Shown: positions 8,683 through 20,827, counted from the first letter of the stretch. The stretch is DNA of 64,000 nt from Allolobophora icterica (GCA_963556255.1 OY744610.1:17016457-17080456), one strand, 5' to 3'. The notes: generated by a model not told the origin, from the letters alone. Numbers and translations are program-made.

Positions 8683-8797
8683 TTACCTCCTTCCTTTTTC
8701 TGGAATTGAGCAAATTAAATTTCAAAATTTGCGAAATTACCAAAATACATGAAACAAATATATATATAACTAATCAATCAAACAGTCTTACGATTAC

Positions 8798-10053
8798 TTA
8801 TAATCTTGACAAACAATCAGCAATAATATTCAATCTGCCCTTCTTGTACTTCACCTCAACATCAAAAGTTTGTAAGGCTAACGCCCAACGCACAAGTTTA
8901 GCAGACTTAGACATTGACTCAGTCAAATATGTAAGAGGATTGTGATCAGTAAAAATGAAAATTTTTGATCCAATTATAATTTCTTTTAACTTGTTTAGAG
9001 CCCAAACAATAGCATAGGCTTCCTTTTCCACAGTAGCCCATCTCTTCTGGGTATCAGTTAACTTCTGACTGATAAATGACACAGGGCGTTCTATTCCCTT
9101 GTCGTCCATCTGTGTTAAAACAGCACCGACAGCAAAGTCACTACTATCGCAGTACAAATTGAATGGTTTTCCCACTTCAAAAACATATAACACTACTTTG
9201 GATCGCACAGCCTCTTTAAGTAAATCAAATGCTTGCTGATGTTCAACAGTCCAATCAATCTTATCAGAAACACGTTTACTAGTTAAATCAGATAAAGGTT
9301 TCGCAATCTGTGCAAAGTCCTTAATAAACTGTCTGTAATAATTAAAAAATCCAAGCAGTTGCTTAACTTGCTTCTTAGTTTCTGGGATCTTCAAATTAGT
9401 CAAACTTTCAATTCTGTCTGGATTCATCTTTATCTTACCAGACCCAACCACATGACCGATAAACCTTACCTCACTCTTACCAAATATGCATTTTTTCAAA
9501 TTCAAAGTAACGTTATGCAATCTCATTTGCATCAAAAATGCATCTAGATGCTGCAAGTGAACTTTCCAACTGTCAGAATGCACAGCAATGTCATCAACAT
9601 ACGGTTCTGCAAAGTCACTTATAGGCTGTAAAACTAAATTTATCGCCTTAACAAAAGTTCGGCCTGAATTTATCATTCCAAAAGGAACACGAGTAAATTC
9701 ATACAGTCCATTATGTGTTACAAAAGCTGTCTTCCATTGATCAGATTGTTTTACAGGACAAGTCCAATAAGCACTTCGACAGTCCAAGATGGAAATCACA
9801 TTAGACTTTCCAACTTTGTTCAAAACGTCTCTGACAATCGGCATCGGATATTTACAATCCACTGTGAATGAGTTAATGTATCTGTAGTCACAGGCAAGTC
9901 TTAAAGATCCGTCTTTCTTTTTAACAATAACCAAAGGACTTGCCATTCTGCTCGATGATGGTTTAATAATGTTTGTTTTTAACATTTCTTTGATCTGGCG
10001 TTCCACTTCTGCTCGATAAATCAAAGGAATTCGATAGGCTGCAAATTCCTTTG
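8798..10053 (-). pseudogene. Copy B RT-RNase H, N-terminally fused to integrase debris
   Basis: About 417 residues match copy A RT-RNase H almost exactly from EFAAYRIPL to the C-terminus, with YVDD and the RNase H acidic residues intact. The N-terminal part of the RT frame is lost. At about 10,042-10,053 the sequence jumps to the integrase C-terminus at a shared CAAATTC(C)TTT stretch, removing roughly 430 bp relative to copy A, including the UGA region. Microhomology at the breakpoint suggests template switching. Copy B could not make a complete polyprotein. Confidence 0.85.
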
Positions 10054-12765
10054 TGCCTTGCTCTCTTGTAATACTGATTTGTGTATTGTAATTGCTTTTC
10101 TTGAGAGTAAAATTCTGCAAACAATAATGCTTTCTCCGTATTTTCTTTGAGTTCTTTCAAATGCTTTTCATGGAAAGGAATTATTTTGTGCCATTTCCTC
10201 GGGTTGTCTATTAGGTCCATTGTCATTCTCTTGAAGGCGACCTCTTCTCTTGAGACTGGAGTGATAGGCACTCTATCCATCACCAGACTCCTTGCCTTTA
10301 ATTGACACTTTTCGCATGACTTACAAAATTTCACAATGTCTCTTCTCATCTTTGGCCATACAAAAGATAATTTTATTCGTTCTCTTGTTTTCTCTTCTCC
10401 TAGATGTCCTCCAAATACCGATTCATGCGCCAATTCCATCACTTTAATTCGTCTCTCTTTTGGTAACACTAGTTGATATATCGTCTGGTCTAATATCTGA
10501 TATTTCTTATGCAATAAACCGTTGATCACACAGAATTCAGATTCTTTCTCTTGTGCTAACTTCCACCACGGCTTCAACGATTCATCCTTACTCTGTTGCT
10601 CTTCGAACTTCTTCGAATCGGCAATCTGCACCTTTTGTTCTTCATCCATTTCTTCATCTCTATACAAGTCTCCTATCCCCACATCACATTCATTGTCTTC
10701 TTCCGTTTCATTTAATGTGCCATTCTCGCATGCAACCATCTCTTGCTCATTCATCTCTGATGTTACACCATCTCGCGATAAGCTTCGTTGCTCATTACTT
10801 TCGTTTTCCTCATTACTGGAACTTTCAGTTTCATTCTTCTCATCAACATCTACCATTTCCTGTTTCCGACTCTGCGCTCTCGTCATTACATTTGCTTGTA
10901 CACTCACATCTCCTTGTATCGTTTTGACCTTCATCTGTGGTACGGCTTTTAATTCGGCAATTATCTCTGGATGCAACAAGAATCTTTCTGTACTGCCCAT
11001 CTTTGCAATACTAGCACACATCAAGGTGACATAAGGTGTAAGTGAACACTGGATTTTACGCGGAAATCCCTCTTCTTCCACGTCACTATCACACAGTCTA
11101 ACATCGACTTTTACTAACTTCGCAGGAATGGCATCTCCTGCCACACATTGCAAATTAACTTTTCCAATTTGTTCCACCTTCATGCCTTCCAGTAATTCCT
11201 CACTAATCACCGGAATTTCTGCACCCGAGTCGCTCAGTGCTTTGACTTTCACTGGCTCTTTACCGTCTACTGCACGAATTTCAACCTCGACATATTGCAA
11301 GAACGATTTCTTCAATATTCGACTGTCATCTTTTCCTATGACTTCTCTCTGAATTTCAGCATCCAATAGAATTTCTTTTTGAATACCACATTTCATTACT
11401 GACTTTACTTCAGTCTCTTGGTTTTCTTGACTCGCGGTTTGATTATCTGTATCACTAACCACTTGAATCAAATTCACCCTTGTGTGTTCTTGATTTCTGC
11501 TAGAACTAGCTGCTGCCACTGGAACTGGACAAAATTTAACCAAATGTTTGTCTGAACCACAGTTGTGACAACGCTTCACCACTGTATGGTATGGTTGTGA
11601 AATACCTCGTTGTTCATTTCCTTCATATCTCTTATACTGCGTAAACGATCTGTTGCCTTCCCTTTTGGCAAACGGCGCTGACGATTTGTTAAATCCCTGA
11701 CGACCAAACGTCTCTTCTCTGGTCTCATTGGGTACAGGGACACTAGCCTTGACTTCTTTACCTTTAAACTGATTCCCTGTTCCTGGATTACTTTTCCACT
11801 TTCCACTCTGGCTTTGGTTTACGGAACGTTGAGAAGGATAACTGTTTATATTTGGGATCGCAAACCCAATTCGATTGTTTACATGAATGTCTGCTAAGTC
11901 TGCCACTGCACTAGCTTGGAGACAGTCAGTTCCTTCCTTCGACAATACAAACTGTAGTGGACCTGGCGGTAAACATTCTTTCAGCTTATCCGCTACCAGC
12001 AAATCAAAGAGCGTATCATACTCTCTGTTCACGTTTCGACTTCTCACGTAATAGTTTAGCAAGTTCTTCAGTCTTGCCGTAAACATCGTATAAGTCTCTT
12101 CTGTCGTCTTCTCAGCATCCACAAATCTGGCTCTGTATTCTCTCGAGGTCAATTTAAATTCTTTTAATAAGTGCTGCTTGACTTTATCGTAATTGTCTAG
12201 ATCATCGAATGACAATCTATTCAGAACAGTTCGAGCTTTCGGCGTCATCAATGGTAGTAATAATTTAACCCAAAACGGCTTCTCCACAGCAAAGCTACGA
12301 AACGCGTTCTCGACTGTTTCAAAATATAATGGCACCTCCATCATATCAGTTGGCATTTGAGGCAATACATGCTTCATTGCATCACCTATTTTCTTAATTT
12401 TTGACACCAAAGTTTCACTTTCTTGCTGCTTCCTTCTTTCTGCTTCCCGTTCTTCTCTCATTTGCGTTTCTTTCAATGTCAATTTTGATTTCTCCAGTTT
12501 CAGACGTTCCTGTCTTTCTGCCTCTGCCTTTTCCAAACTTTCTTTCTGAAATTTGAGTTCTTCTTGTCTTATCTGTTCTGCGCGTTCTAACTCTAACGTT
12601 CGCGCTTTTTCTTTTTCTTCCTCACGTATTCTCTTTGCTTCAATCTGTTGCTGACGAACCTCTTCATCACTTTTTCTAGCTCTTTCAAATTCAATCATCT
12701 GCTCCAGTCTTCTTCTTTCAGCATCTTCCCTATCTCTTTTCAACTGTTCTAACTGAATCTCAAAG
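10054..12765 (-). pseudogene. Copy B Gag-protease-integrase, internally deleted and 5' truncated
   Basis: Compared with copy A it retains part of the coiled coil, the Gag core, zinc knuckle (CHNCGSDKHLVKFC), protease DSGAE and the integrase zinc domain. It has lost two integrase segments: 109 residues starting just after the first catalytic Asp (junction near 10,213), which removes the second Asp and the Glu, and about 50 residues near 10,165-10,175. The frame survives both deletions. It has a 5-residue insertion before the zinc knuckle (ISQPYHT against M). It stops at about 12,765 inside the Gag coiled coil with no leader or 5' LTR, and non-element sequence begins. It is catalytically dead for integration. 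Confidence 0.88.
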
Positions 12766-12956
12766 TTTGCTTATGTTTTTCCAGTGAAAGTGTTAGCCAG
12801 TAGAGATTGCTTCGCAGAATCTCACTAATTGCGATGGATTACCTGGCTTTGTAATTGTATATTTTATTAAAGGCTACTTATCAATAAAGACGATTGTGAC
12901 CCGCAGTAGGCTATCAGAGTTACAAGCTTAAGACTGCAATCAAGTAGATGTTTAGC
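12766..12956. other. Flank between retroelement copy B and Mab-21-like locus
   Basis: No gene or recognised repeat is seen. No target-site duplication can be tested because copy B is truncated here. Confidence 0.5.
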
Positions 12957-13070
12957 TGAAAATGACGATCATGATTATTATTATTCAGGATTGAAATATC
13001 CATTTAGGATGATGGACTATGCAGGTAAATCGAATGAAGAAATGGCATCCTGGTTCATCACTGGCACGTG
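12957..13070 (+). repeat. 114 bp direct duplicate (first copy)
   Basis: Identical by eye to 13,337-13,450, offset 380 bp. It contains the end of the Asp-rich stretch and the first codons of the Mab-21-like frame (ending at CTGGCACGTG). The sequence then diverges into AAAGTCAACTG. The region between the copies (13,071-13,336) holds GAT-rich low-complexity DNA. Confidence 0.85.
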
Positions 13071-13239
13071 AAAGTCAACTGACTACTAAACACGATCGGT
13101 AGAAATTTGAATGATGAAGACTATTGTTATCATCTGATAGGGGTAATTACTAGATTTTGGAATTTTCTGCTAATAAACACTAATGATAATAATGATGATT
13201 GTGTTAATTATGGTAATGAATAATATGATGACTCTTATG

Positions 13240-15096
13240 ATTAAAAAAACGCTGACGCTGACTATTATGATGACGATTACGATGATCATGGTAATGATGA
13301 AGATGATGACTCAAGTGATAATGGTGATGATGAGGATGAAAATGACGATCATGATTATTATTATTCAGGATTGAAATATCCATTTAGGATGATGGACTAT
13401 GCAGGTAAATCGAATGAAGAAATGGCATCCTGGTTCATCACTGGCACGTGCCAATTGATTCCAAAATCGCTTCCTTTTGTTTCTGATCACATGCATGACA
13501 TATTCATGACACCGATCCCTGTACCAAAAGAGTATTCGATATTGTGTGGCAGCTCTGCGGAGTTTTACATCCGACCGCTGAAAACATGCATCAACGATAC
13601 TGATTTCTTGATATCCAAGGCCGATGAGCTGGCCTGTATTGGCGACTTTCCAGTGTTGCCAAGTGATATAAGTGGCCTAGCAGATACTATCAAGTGCTTT
13701 AAGATTGAACCATACCATAAATATCCAGGTTTTGTTCGATTACGAAGTTTGGGTGCAATGTGCTATAACTGGAAACACAAAAAGTACGAATTTAACCAAA
13801 CAGCTCATCCAGATCTCCACATCGGGCTAAATATAGCCTCCCTTGCAAGTTCATATCTTGTTCAGTCCAGTCGTGACTCGTTTCAATGGTGACAGCGCGT
13901 TTCTAAGCGTTGTTAGTGGTCCAGCAGTTAAATACCAAACAGAATCAAACTTAAGTTTGGCATTTGATATTGTCAGAAGCCTATTTTGCCCTCGGTGTTC
14001 TACGGAAGCCAAAATTGGCCTATTCGACTAAGAAAACACGGATGGCCGACGACTAATACAATTTTTGAGGTTGTAGAAAATGGTTGTCATGTTGTATACA
14101 TTCAGCATCGTTCTAGCAGAGACGATAAAGAACAGTGGAGATTATCATTTTCAGTGGCAGAAGTGATTTTAGTTCAGAGTTGTACTCAAGTTCAGCAGAT
14201 TGTCTATCATTTGCTGAGATTCTTCTGCAAGAGAGAATTGATACAAAAAGATTGTCCAAAGGAGGATGAGGTTCTCTGTACGTATCATATAAAGACGCTG
14301 ATGCTATGGACTTGTGAAGAGATGTCACCTGAATGGTGGAATTCCTCTTCTGTTATTGCGATCTGTTGTGAGTTATTGAAAAAGCTTTCAGAATGACTAA
14401 AGAGGAGATACTGTCCGAACTATTTTATTCCTGAGGCAAATTTATTTCGTGAACCATCGTCCTCGACCATGCGTTTCAATACTGAAAGACGATTAAATGA
14501 ATTCCAACATTCTGATATTCTTTGTCAATGGTTTTTAGAGAATTATATACTGCCAATCATTCGTACACAATTAACATTTTTGAGCGCAAGGAAAGTAGGC
14601 CTACTACCAGACTTCATCGACTATATGCCGACTCTTCTTGAATACCGGAAAGCAAATGAAACAAAATCTTTGGAATTAACGTTTTCTTTCATATTCTCAT
14701 TTTCTAATAAGATGTGTCGTCGCATAAATAAAAATGGGTTAAATTCAGGATTGCGTGGCAGTTTAAACATTAGACAATATACATTATACAACACACCTTA
14801 TTTCGAAAGTACATAGTACAATATACAATCTTCCAGCAACAGAGAAGGTCTTGTGTTTCAAGTACTATGGCATTCTACTGCATATTTTGCATACAGCATA
14901 TGGTTTACGTTACGGAGAGATTTCGTGGAATAGCAGTCTATTTGTGGATTTTGTCAAAGCAATGTCGTTGCAAACAAACATTGCAAGGTCTCAGTATCAT
15001 AACTTTCCGAAAATGTACACAGAACAAAGCAGTCGGTTTCACTTTCTGCGTGCTCAGAATCTCATGCAAAATTTAACTGGATCAAATAGACAGTAA
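13240..15096 (+). pseudogene. Mab-21/cGAS-like pseudogene
   Basis: Homologous along its length to the minus-strand gene at 37,312-40,101. An Asp-rich stretch (13,240-13,360) leads into a frame with the nucleotidyltransferase motif CGSSAEFYIRP plus INDTDF. A frameshift near 13,860-13,885 moves to a frame with the third acidic motif (AFDIVRSLFCPRC). A second shift near 14,000-14,020 leads to the helical half (HGWPTTN, GCHVV, EQWRLSFSVAEVIL, CTYHIKTLMLW, PEWWNSSSV). A TGA at 14,394-14,396 replaces the Trp of the functional paralogue. YFIPEANLF follows, then 14,580-14,816 is divergent. A last homologous piece (CFKYYGILLHILHTAYG to QNLMQNLTGSN) ends at 15,096. Several independent lesions make it a pseudogene. 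Confidence 0.8.
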
Positions 15097-15199
15097 TCAC
15101 AATTGAATTGTATCATGTCCGGTGACAGTTCTCACTCGCGGCCAACATACTGCCACAAATGGTATTAGTTGTCTATTCCCAAAACACAGGTTCATATTT

Positions 15200-15600
15200 C
15201 TATGGTTCAGAGTTCTATTGGTTTGCACCGGGCTTGTTATTTGTGATTCGATATAAGAAGGAAATGTCTTCTTCAGCAATCACTAGTCCCAATTTCTCTT
15301 TAAGAAAATGGATAAGCATCTCACCGTCCTCACGTTGCTGGTCTCGATGTACTTCAGGAGTGGGGCCCTCTTGGAAACCGGAGAAGACCAAAGAGAACCT
15401 GTCTGCCATGCAATCCGCTATCTCAACACGTTGTTTGAGCAAGTTGTTTTCTGCAGTAAGTTATCTTTTGCAGTTTTTGGGTCACTGATACCAGCTGTTT
15501 AGAGACCAAGGCAGATGAAGCGTCCTTTGCCGTCTGAATTAGTTTCTCCCTGAGTGGAGCAATCAGTGCTTTAACAATTAGTGAAAACTAAAATACTGTT
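15200..15600 (-). pseudogene. LINE ORF1-like relic
   Basis: On the minus strand, PLREKLIQTAKDASSALVSK, then (after a frame change) a coiled-coil segment NNLLKQRVEIADCMADRFSL and VFSGFQEG, then LIHFLKEKLGL and EEDISFLYRI. This order (leucine-rich coiled coil, EN..L..R.e, SRRN-like block, GIPE-like block) is typical of ORF1 nucleic-acid chaperones of CR1/L2/Jockey-type LINEs. It has at least one frameshift and no partner ORF2 nearby. The assignment rests on pattern memory only. Confidence 0.45.
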
Positions 15601-16331
<731 letters not shown>

Positions 16332-16542
16332 GTAACTAGGCAGGGAGGCAGGGAGAAGGAGGGAGGAGGAGGCAAAAAGAGTTTTAACTACAGGTTTCGT
16401 TTAGTTCGATAAACATTGGAAGGCGGAGGATCAGTTGAGTAAGGGTATGAATTCTTAGAGGTGAGACTTTAGTTATGGGTTGAAAATCTGAGAGGTGATA
16501 GATGGAGGAGACTGAGGCGGATGATGGAGGGTGAGTTGTAAT

Positions 16543-16856
16543 CAGAGGCGCGTTTACACGGAGGGGCACTAGGCGCGCGCCTAGGGCCCCAAATCTCGGA
16601 GGGCCCCCAAACGAATGAAAAAAATTATAAAAATAACAATATTTCAGTTTTGAATTATTTTAAATATAACCTATATTCTATTTTCTACAGTTTAGCATTC
16701 CCATGAAAACAGGTCCTATAGGCCTAGAATTGTAATTTATAATTGTTTTCTTCGTTTCGGATAATACAAGTTCAGAAGGTTCTCCGAGAATGTTTGCGCC
16801 TAAGGCCCCGTAAAATGTTTGCGCCTAAGGCCCCGTTTTCTGTAAACGCGCCTCTG
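16543..16856. mobile_element. hAT-type MITE, 314 bp
   Basis: Perfect 16 bp terminal inverted repeats (CAGAGGCGCGTTTACA and its complement) flanked by the 8 bp direct duplication GTTGTAAT (16,535-16,542 and 16,857-16,864). An 8 bp target duplication and CAG-initial termini are hallmarks of hAT elements. It has no coding capacity. Near the right end an internal 19 bp motif (GTTTGCGCCTAAGGCCCCG) occurs twice. It interrupts the second copy of the purine-rich block, so it is younger than that duplication. Confidence 0.9.
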
Positions 16857-16929
16857 GTTGTAATATTGGCGGACGAATTTGCGGAATTCAGGATTGTTCC
16901 AGAGTCAAGTGCAGTGTGGTAGCTGGGTC

Positions 16930-17342
16930 CAGTGGCGGCGCCAGGGGTGGGCTAGGGGGTGCTTAGCCCCCCCCCCAAATGTGGTTCAGCCCCCCAAAGC
17001 AAAAGCGAGAAATCTCTGAAACTGTGAATGCCCATCACTTATAAATAGCAGGCTCCATAGCACAAGAATTTCCCCAATTATTCTCAAAGAAATGATGCGT
17101 CAGAAACGTAGCTAGCTAGCCCACTGTGTTTTGGCCCCTGAGCCCCTCTGATATAGATGACTATAGCCTAGCACTCATCCATCATCCTGTTAGGGTTGTT
17201 CAGGCCATCGCAGTGTATGAGCTTCAAGGCTTGGCTCCCGCTTGACACATGACCTGGTATAGCAAGTTTTAAGGCCAGAAGAGCTGCGCTCGAGGTAGCT
17301 GGCCTCTGCACTATATGCCTCCTTCGTCCCGCTCTCCCCACA

Positions 17343-17343
<1 letters not shown>
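16930..17343. mobile_element. Fragment beginning with hAT-like CAGTGGCGGCGCCAGG end
   Basis: The 16-base terminus CAGTGGCGGCGCCAGG occurs here, at 20,356 and, inverted, at 28,127, 34,015 and 50,826. The adjoining sequence (GGGGTGGGCTAGGGGGTGC) differs from the other copies, so this may be a related subfamily. No matching right end was found. The rest, to 17,343, holds no gene. Confidence 0.45.
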
Positions 17344-17401
<58 letters not shown>

Positions 17402-17403
17402 GC
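17344..17403. repeat. (TGTC)n microsatellite
   Basis: About 15 tandem tetramers. A shorter degenerate version sits at the equivalent place in the paralogous block (about 48,013-48,050). Confidence 0.97.
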
Positions 17404-18390
17404 ATTTAGTAAACCAATACTGGTCGGTGGCCACGCACATAAGACCAATACAAGAAGACCAAGACCATTTTATAAATTTATATATATATATATATATATA
17501 TATTATAAATTTATATATTTATATTATTTATAAATTTATATATATTATTTATTAATATATATATTATTTATAAATTTATATATAATATTTTATATATGCC
17601 TACGTCTGAACAAAATAAGGAAATTGTCAAGCTATACCGAACTTTTTACTTATTTTAATTTTTACAACTCAATTACAAAAACGGGTAGTTGGAATTTAAC
17701 AATTATTGAATTACAGGATATGGGATTTCATTAAAGTGTAAAAAAATATTTTGTAATTGACATTAGACAGACAGAAAGAGAGAGGTCCTTAATTACTACA
17801 AACATTTCATACATTTACAAAACTAAATAGCCAGACATACGTTGGATGGCACGACTGCGAAAGGAGCCTTACAAAATTTATGGCTACAACCAGAGGCGTC
17901 TACCAAAGGTGTGGTTTGGAGATCGATCTTCACCGAACTTCAAAAGTGGGGGGGGTTGACATATTTTGGCCGAAAGTAAGGGTTTGCATTTTTTCATGAT
18001 ATCTCTTTTGTCCCGTGTGATAATACAGCCTACATTAAGCCATTATCGGTTAACGCCTTTTTGTTCTACATGGGATCGAAATCCACTTCTGTTTCCATAA
18101 CAGTAGACATCGGTACAACAGAATACATACTGCACAGCAGCTCGTCTCCACTGCCGTGCAGTATGTGATAACTACATTACCTCTTCTGCTGTACGAGCCT
18201 ACGACCAACGGGCCAACGGCTTACGTGATCTACCAGCCAAACAGTTGAGGAGGGGGGACCCCGGGGGTGAGGACCGTGAGTCTGCTACTTTTGTTAAATA
18301 ACTGTACACGTGTGTGTGTTTGTGTAGATGTGTGTGTAGGTGTGTGCGCGTGTCATCGCTCTGCTTGCCACACTTGCCTATCTCTGCCTA
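17404..18390. repeat. Dispersed block, copy 1 (paralogue of 48,053-49,050)
   Basis: Close similarity to 48,053-49,050 runs from GCATTTAGTAAACCAATAC through an AT-rich low-complexity tract (17,470-17,600), the GCGAAAGGAGCCTTACAAAA segment and GGGGGTGAGGACCGTGAG (18,265). After 18,283 this copy is joined to TTTTGTTAAATAACTG, whereas copy 2 continues into GGCGGCCTAGACTGGCAG, so copy 1 has an internal rearrangement. A CAGAGGCGTCTACC motif at 17,891 resembles hAT termini, but no partner end was identified. No gene is seen. Confidence 0.7.
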
Positions 18391-19363
18391 TTTCTTTAAT
18401 GACACATACAGTACAGACAATATATATTTCAAAATCTGAATTATTTCTTTGCCTCTGAGAAACAATTACAACTCGTCCCAATCACTTTAACCGGCTTACT
18501 TAGTTGCAATAAGACCAAATACAATACAAGTAACAACAAAACTCAACCCGTTCGTTTTCTGGCCTTACACTTCTCTACTCTTACCTCGTCTTTAATATTT
18601 CGAAACATAGTAGGAATCAACTAGGCCTATGACCTAAATTACGTCAGTTAGGCTATATGACTCATTCTAGCAGCTGCCCTGCTGATCTTACTTAAAACAA
18701 GCGGACTGTCCATCAGGCTAAGCATTCAGCTGCTCATGGTTATTACATGTTTATTCCTGCAATCAGAACTCCGCATTAGTCTTTCTTTCCGTCAATCTCA
18801 TTAGCGTCTGAAGACCAGTTGGGTTGATCCTCGTTTCCGACGTTAGGTCAGGAGCTCCTCTGATTAATATATCTGGAAGACGCGCCATAAAAATCTGTGA
18901 TTGCAATTGCAATGGTAAAACTAGGTGGCTGTCTAAGTGCATAACGGTGCCTAAAATTCCACTATGGGTTAGGAGGGAGGTAGAGGGAGAATGGGGGAAA
19001 GTGGAGATTCTATTAATTCTCGAACAGATTCCTATCGTGATTCCACCTCTTCTGCATATACTTCGTTGCTCAAATTCTACCAATACTTAGATCATGACCT
19101 AATTGTGCGTTCAGCTAAGCGGAAGACCTTCTACTGTTTTTTAAAGTCAGGTGAGATCGCTTGAATAGGCTCTCAAGCGGCATCCTGAGAATAAGATCTC
19201 AATGGAGTTCTATATAAAAAATTGAATATGAAAATACGATGATGCAAAGATGAGTAATAATGAAGCTTACTGACGATGATGTAATAGACATAGAGTAAAG
19301 AAGTAACTTAGTTAATCGAATAGTTAATAGCAACACACAGTGGTCTATATGCAGACTCACATA

Positions 19364-19734
19364 CAGGGGCGTCTATCCTCCCCGAAGTCATTGGAGCAAC
19401 TTCCCCTCCCATCCCTCCTCTTCCCCCTTCCCCTTCCTTCCCCTATCCCCCAATAATGATGGCACATACACTGACAGATCCCCTCCCTACTTTTTAGATG
19501 GAGCAATTGCTCCAAGGTTTCTATGGTGTAGAGTGGCGCATATTTTAACGGATTTGGACTACTGGGACAAAGTTGGTCACGACAATGCATTTTAAAACAT
19601 TTGCTGCCAAATAGAGCTTGTTTTAGCCACTTTACCTTGGACAAAACTACTGGGACAAATCTTAAAACTACTGGGACATTTGTCCCACTAGTTATATAGT
19701 TAAAATATGCACTGCTCGCAGGTGTAGACCCCTG
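19364..19734. mobile_element. hAT-type MITE, 371 bp
   Basis: Ends CAGGGGCGTCTATCC and GGTGTAGACCCCTG are imperfect inverted repeats. An exact 8 bp duplication CTCACATA flanks them (19,356-19,363 and 19,735-19,742). The interior contains repeated CTACTGGGACAAA phrases. The mirror copy lies at 34,637-35,007. Confidence 0.85.
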
Positions 19735-19835
19735 CTCACATACAGCTAAATCAGTCTGGTAAGAAATTATACTGGACTCCACCGGTTTATCAGCGTGGGA
19801 TAGCGCATATTATGACTGAGTAAATTATTATAATT

Positions 19836-19916
19836 CGGTCACCGCACACTTCTATCGCGCTCGCGGAACACTTGTGTGCCGCGGCACATAGGTTGGGAAG
19901 CACTGGCTTAAATTAT
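19836..19916 (-). mobile_element. hAT-like terminal fragment (CAGTGCTTCCCAACC)
   Basis: On the minus strand this begins CAGTGCTTCCCAACCTATG followed by the palindromic GTGCCGCGGCAC, a common hAT-type terminus. The opposite end was not found. The copy at 28,572-28,652 runs straight into the assembly gap and that at 34,464 continues. Confidence 0.5.
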
Positions 19917-20355
19917 TATCGTTGTTCTTCACTGTATAACCGTTGGATAGGTTTACGGATGTACAATGAGTCATAATAACCCTACTATTCAACAGCGTCA
20001 ACTTGTGTCAGTTTTGCTATAGGTAATGTCCGCACTAAAACTAAAGTGTGAAAGTATGGCACATGCGAATCTCCAACAGTTGTAGAGCGCAGCGGACACC
20101 GACCCAGCTGAGTCGAGAGTAGCTTAATCGACGATCGTTTAAAAGTCAAAGTAGTGAAATCGCAAACAGTTGAAGAAATCGAAATCTGTCAGAGAACCCA
20201 GAAAATTGAAACAGAAACATGCAATGACAACGCCTTACAATACTCGCACCCCATGTCTCTACGCGAACATCAACCATCCAGGCACTTCGCTCTATTCCGT
20301 TATCCCGTTATCTAACTCTCTCCCCTCACTGTTCAATCAACCCTTCCGACCCAGC

Positions 20356-20827
20356 CAGTGGCGGCGCCAGGATTACAGGTTTGGAGGGGCTAGAGCCCTA
20401 CGCTGAATATGTAATCGCGCGTGAGCGCGAAAAATTTTTTTGATCTCTTTTTTTGTGCACGAGAAATGCGTTTAAAAAGCAAGGGGCAAGCACTTTGTAA
20501 CGGCATGTATACATTATGCATTTTCATAAAATTGTATAATTACATTCAAACTAATTCAAATCTAAATTTAACTGATTTTTATTAGTTAGCTACTTATTGC
20601 GAAACAATATAAACAGAATTATATGTAAAAAAACTCATTAATTTTTGTTAGTTGCTGGTGACAACGTGTTGACGTGTCAGCTGCCTGGTCTAAGTTATCA
20701 AGTTCCCACTTGGCAGTTATTTAACAAAAGTAGCAATAAAAAAGTATCTTTAAACATCGGGCGACAACTGTATACTGCGTCACCTCACTGTTAAAGGTGG
20801 ACCCCTCCCCCACTATCGCCGCCTCTG
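20356..20827. mobile_element. Repeat element with CAG(T/A)GGCGGCG ends, 472 bp
   Basis: The left end CAGTGGCGGCGCCAGG and right end (read inward) CAGAGGCGGCGATAGTGG are partly matching inverted repeats. No 8 bp target duplication is found (GACCCAGC against AATAAATC). A related copy at 49,497-50,826 shares extra sequence beyond the right end, so this may be part of a larger unit. Mirror copies lie at 27,656-28,127 and 33,544-34,015. Confidence 0.55.

Noticed and set aside
17190..17440. Thr/Asp/Arg/Gln repeat frames over the TGTC microsatellite
   Set aside because: Pure microsatellite translation.
19357..19782. 141-codon minus-strand frame (and mirror at 34,589-35,014)
   Set aside because: It lies across a hAT MITE with target duplications; content is element sequence, not a gene.
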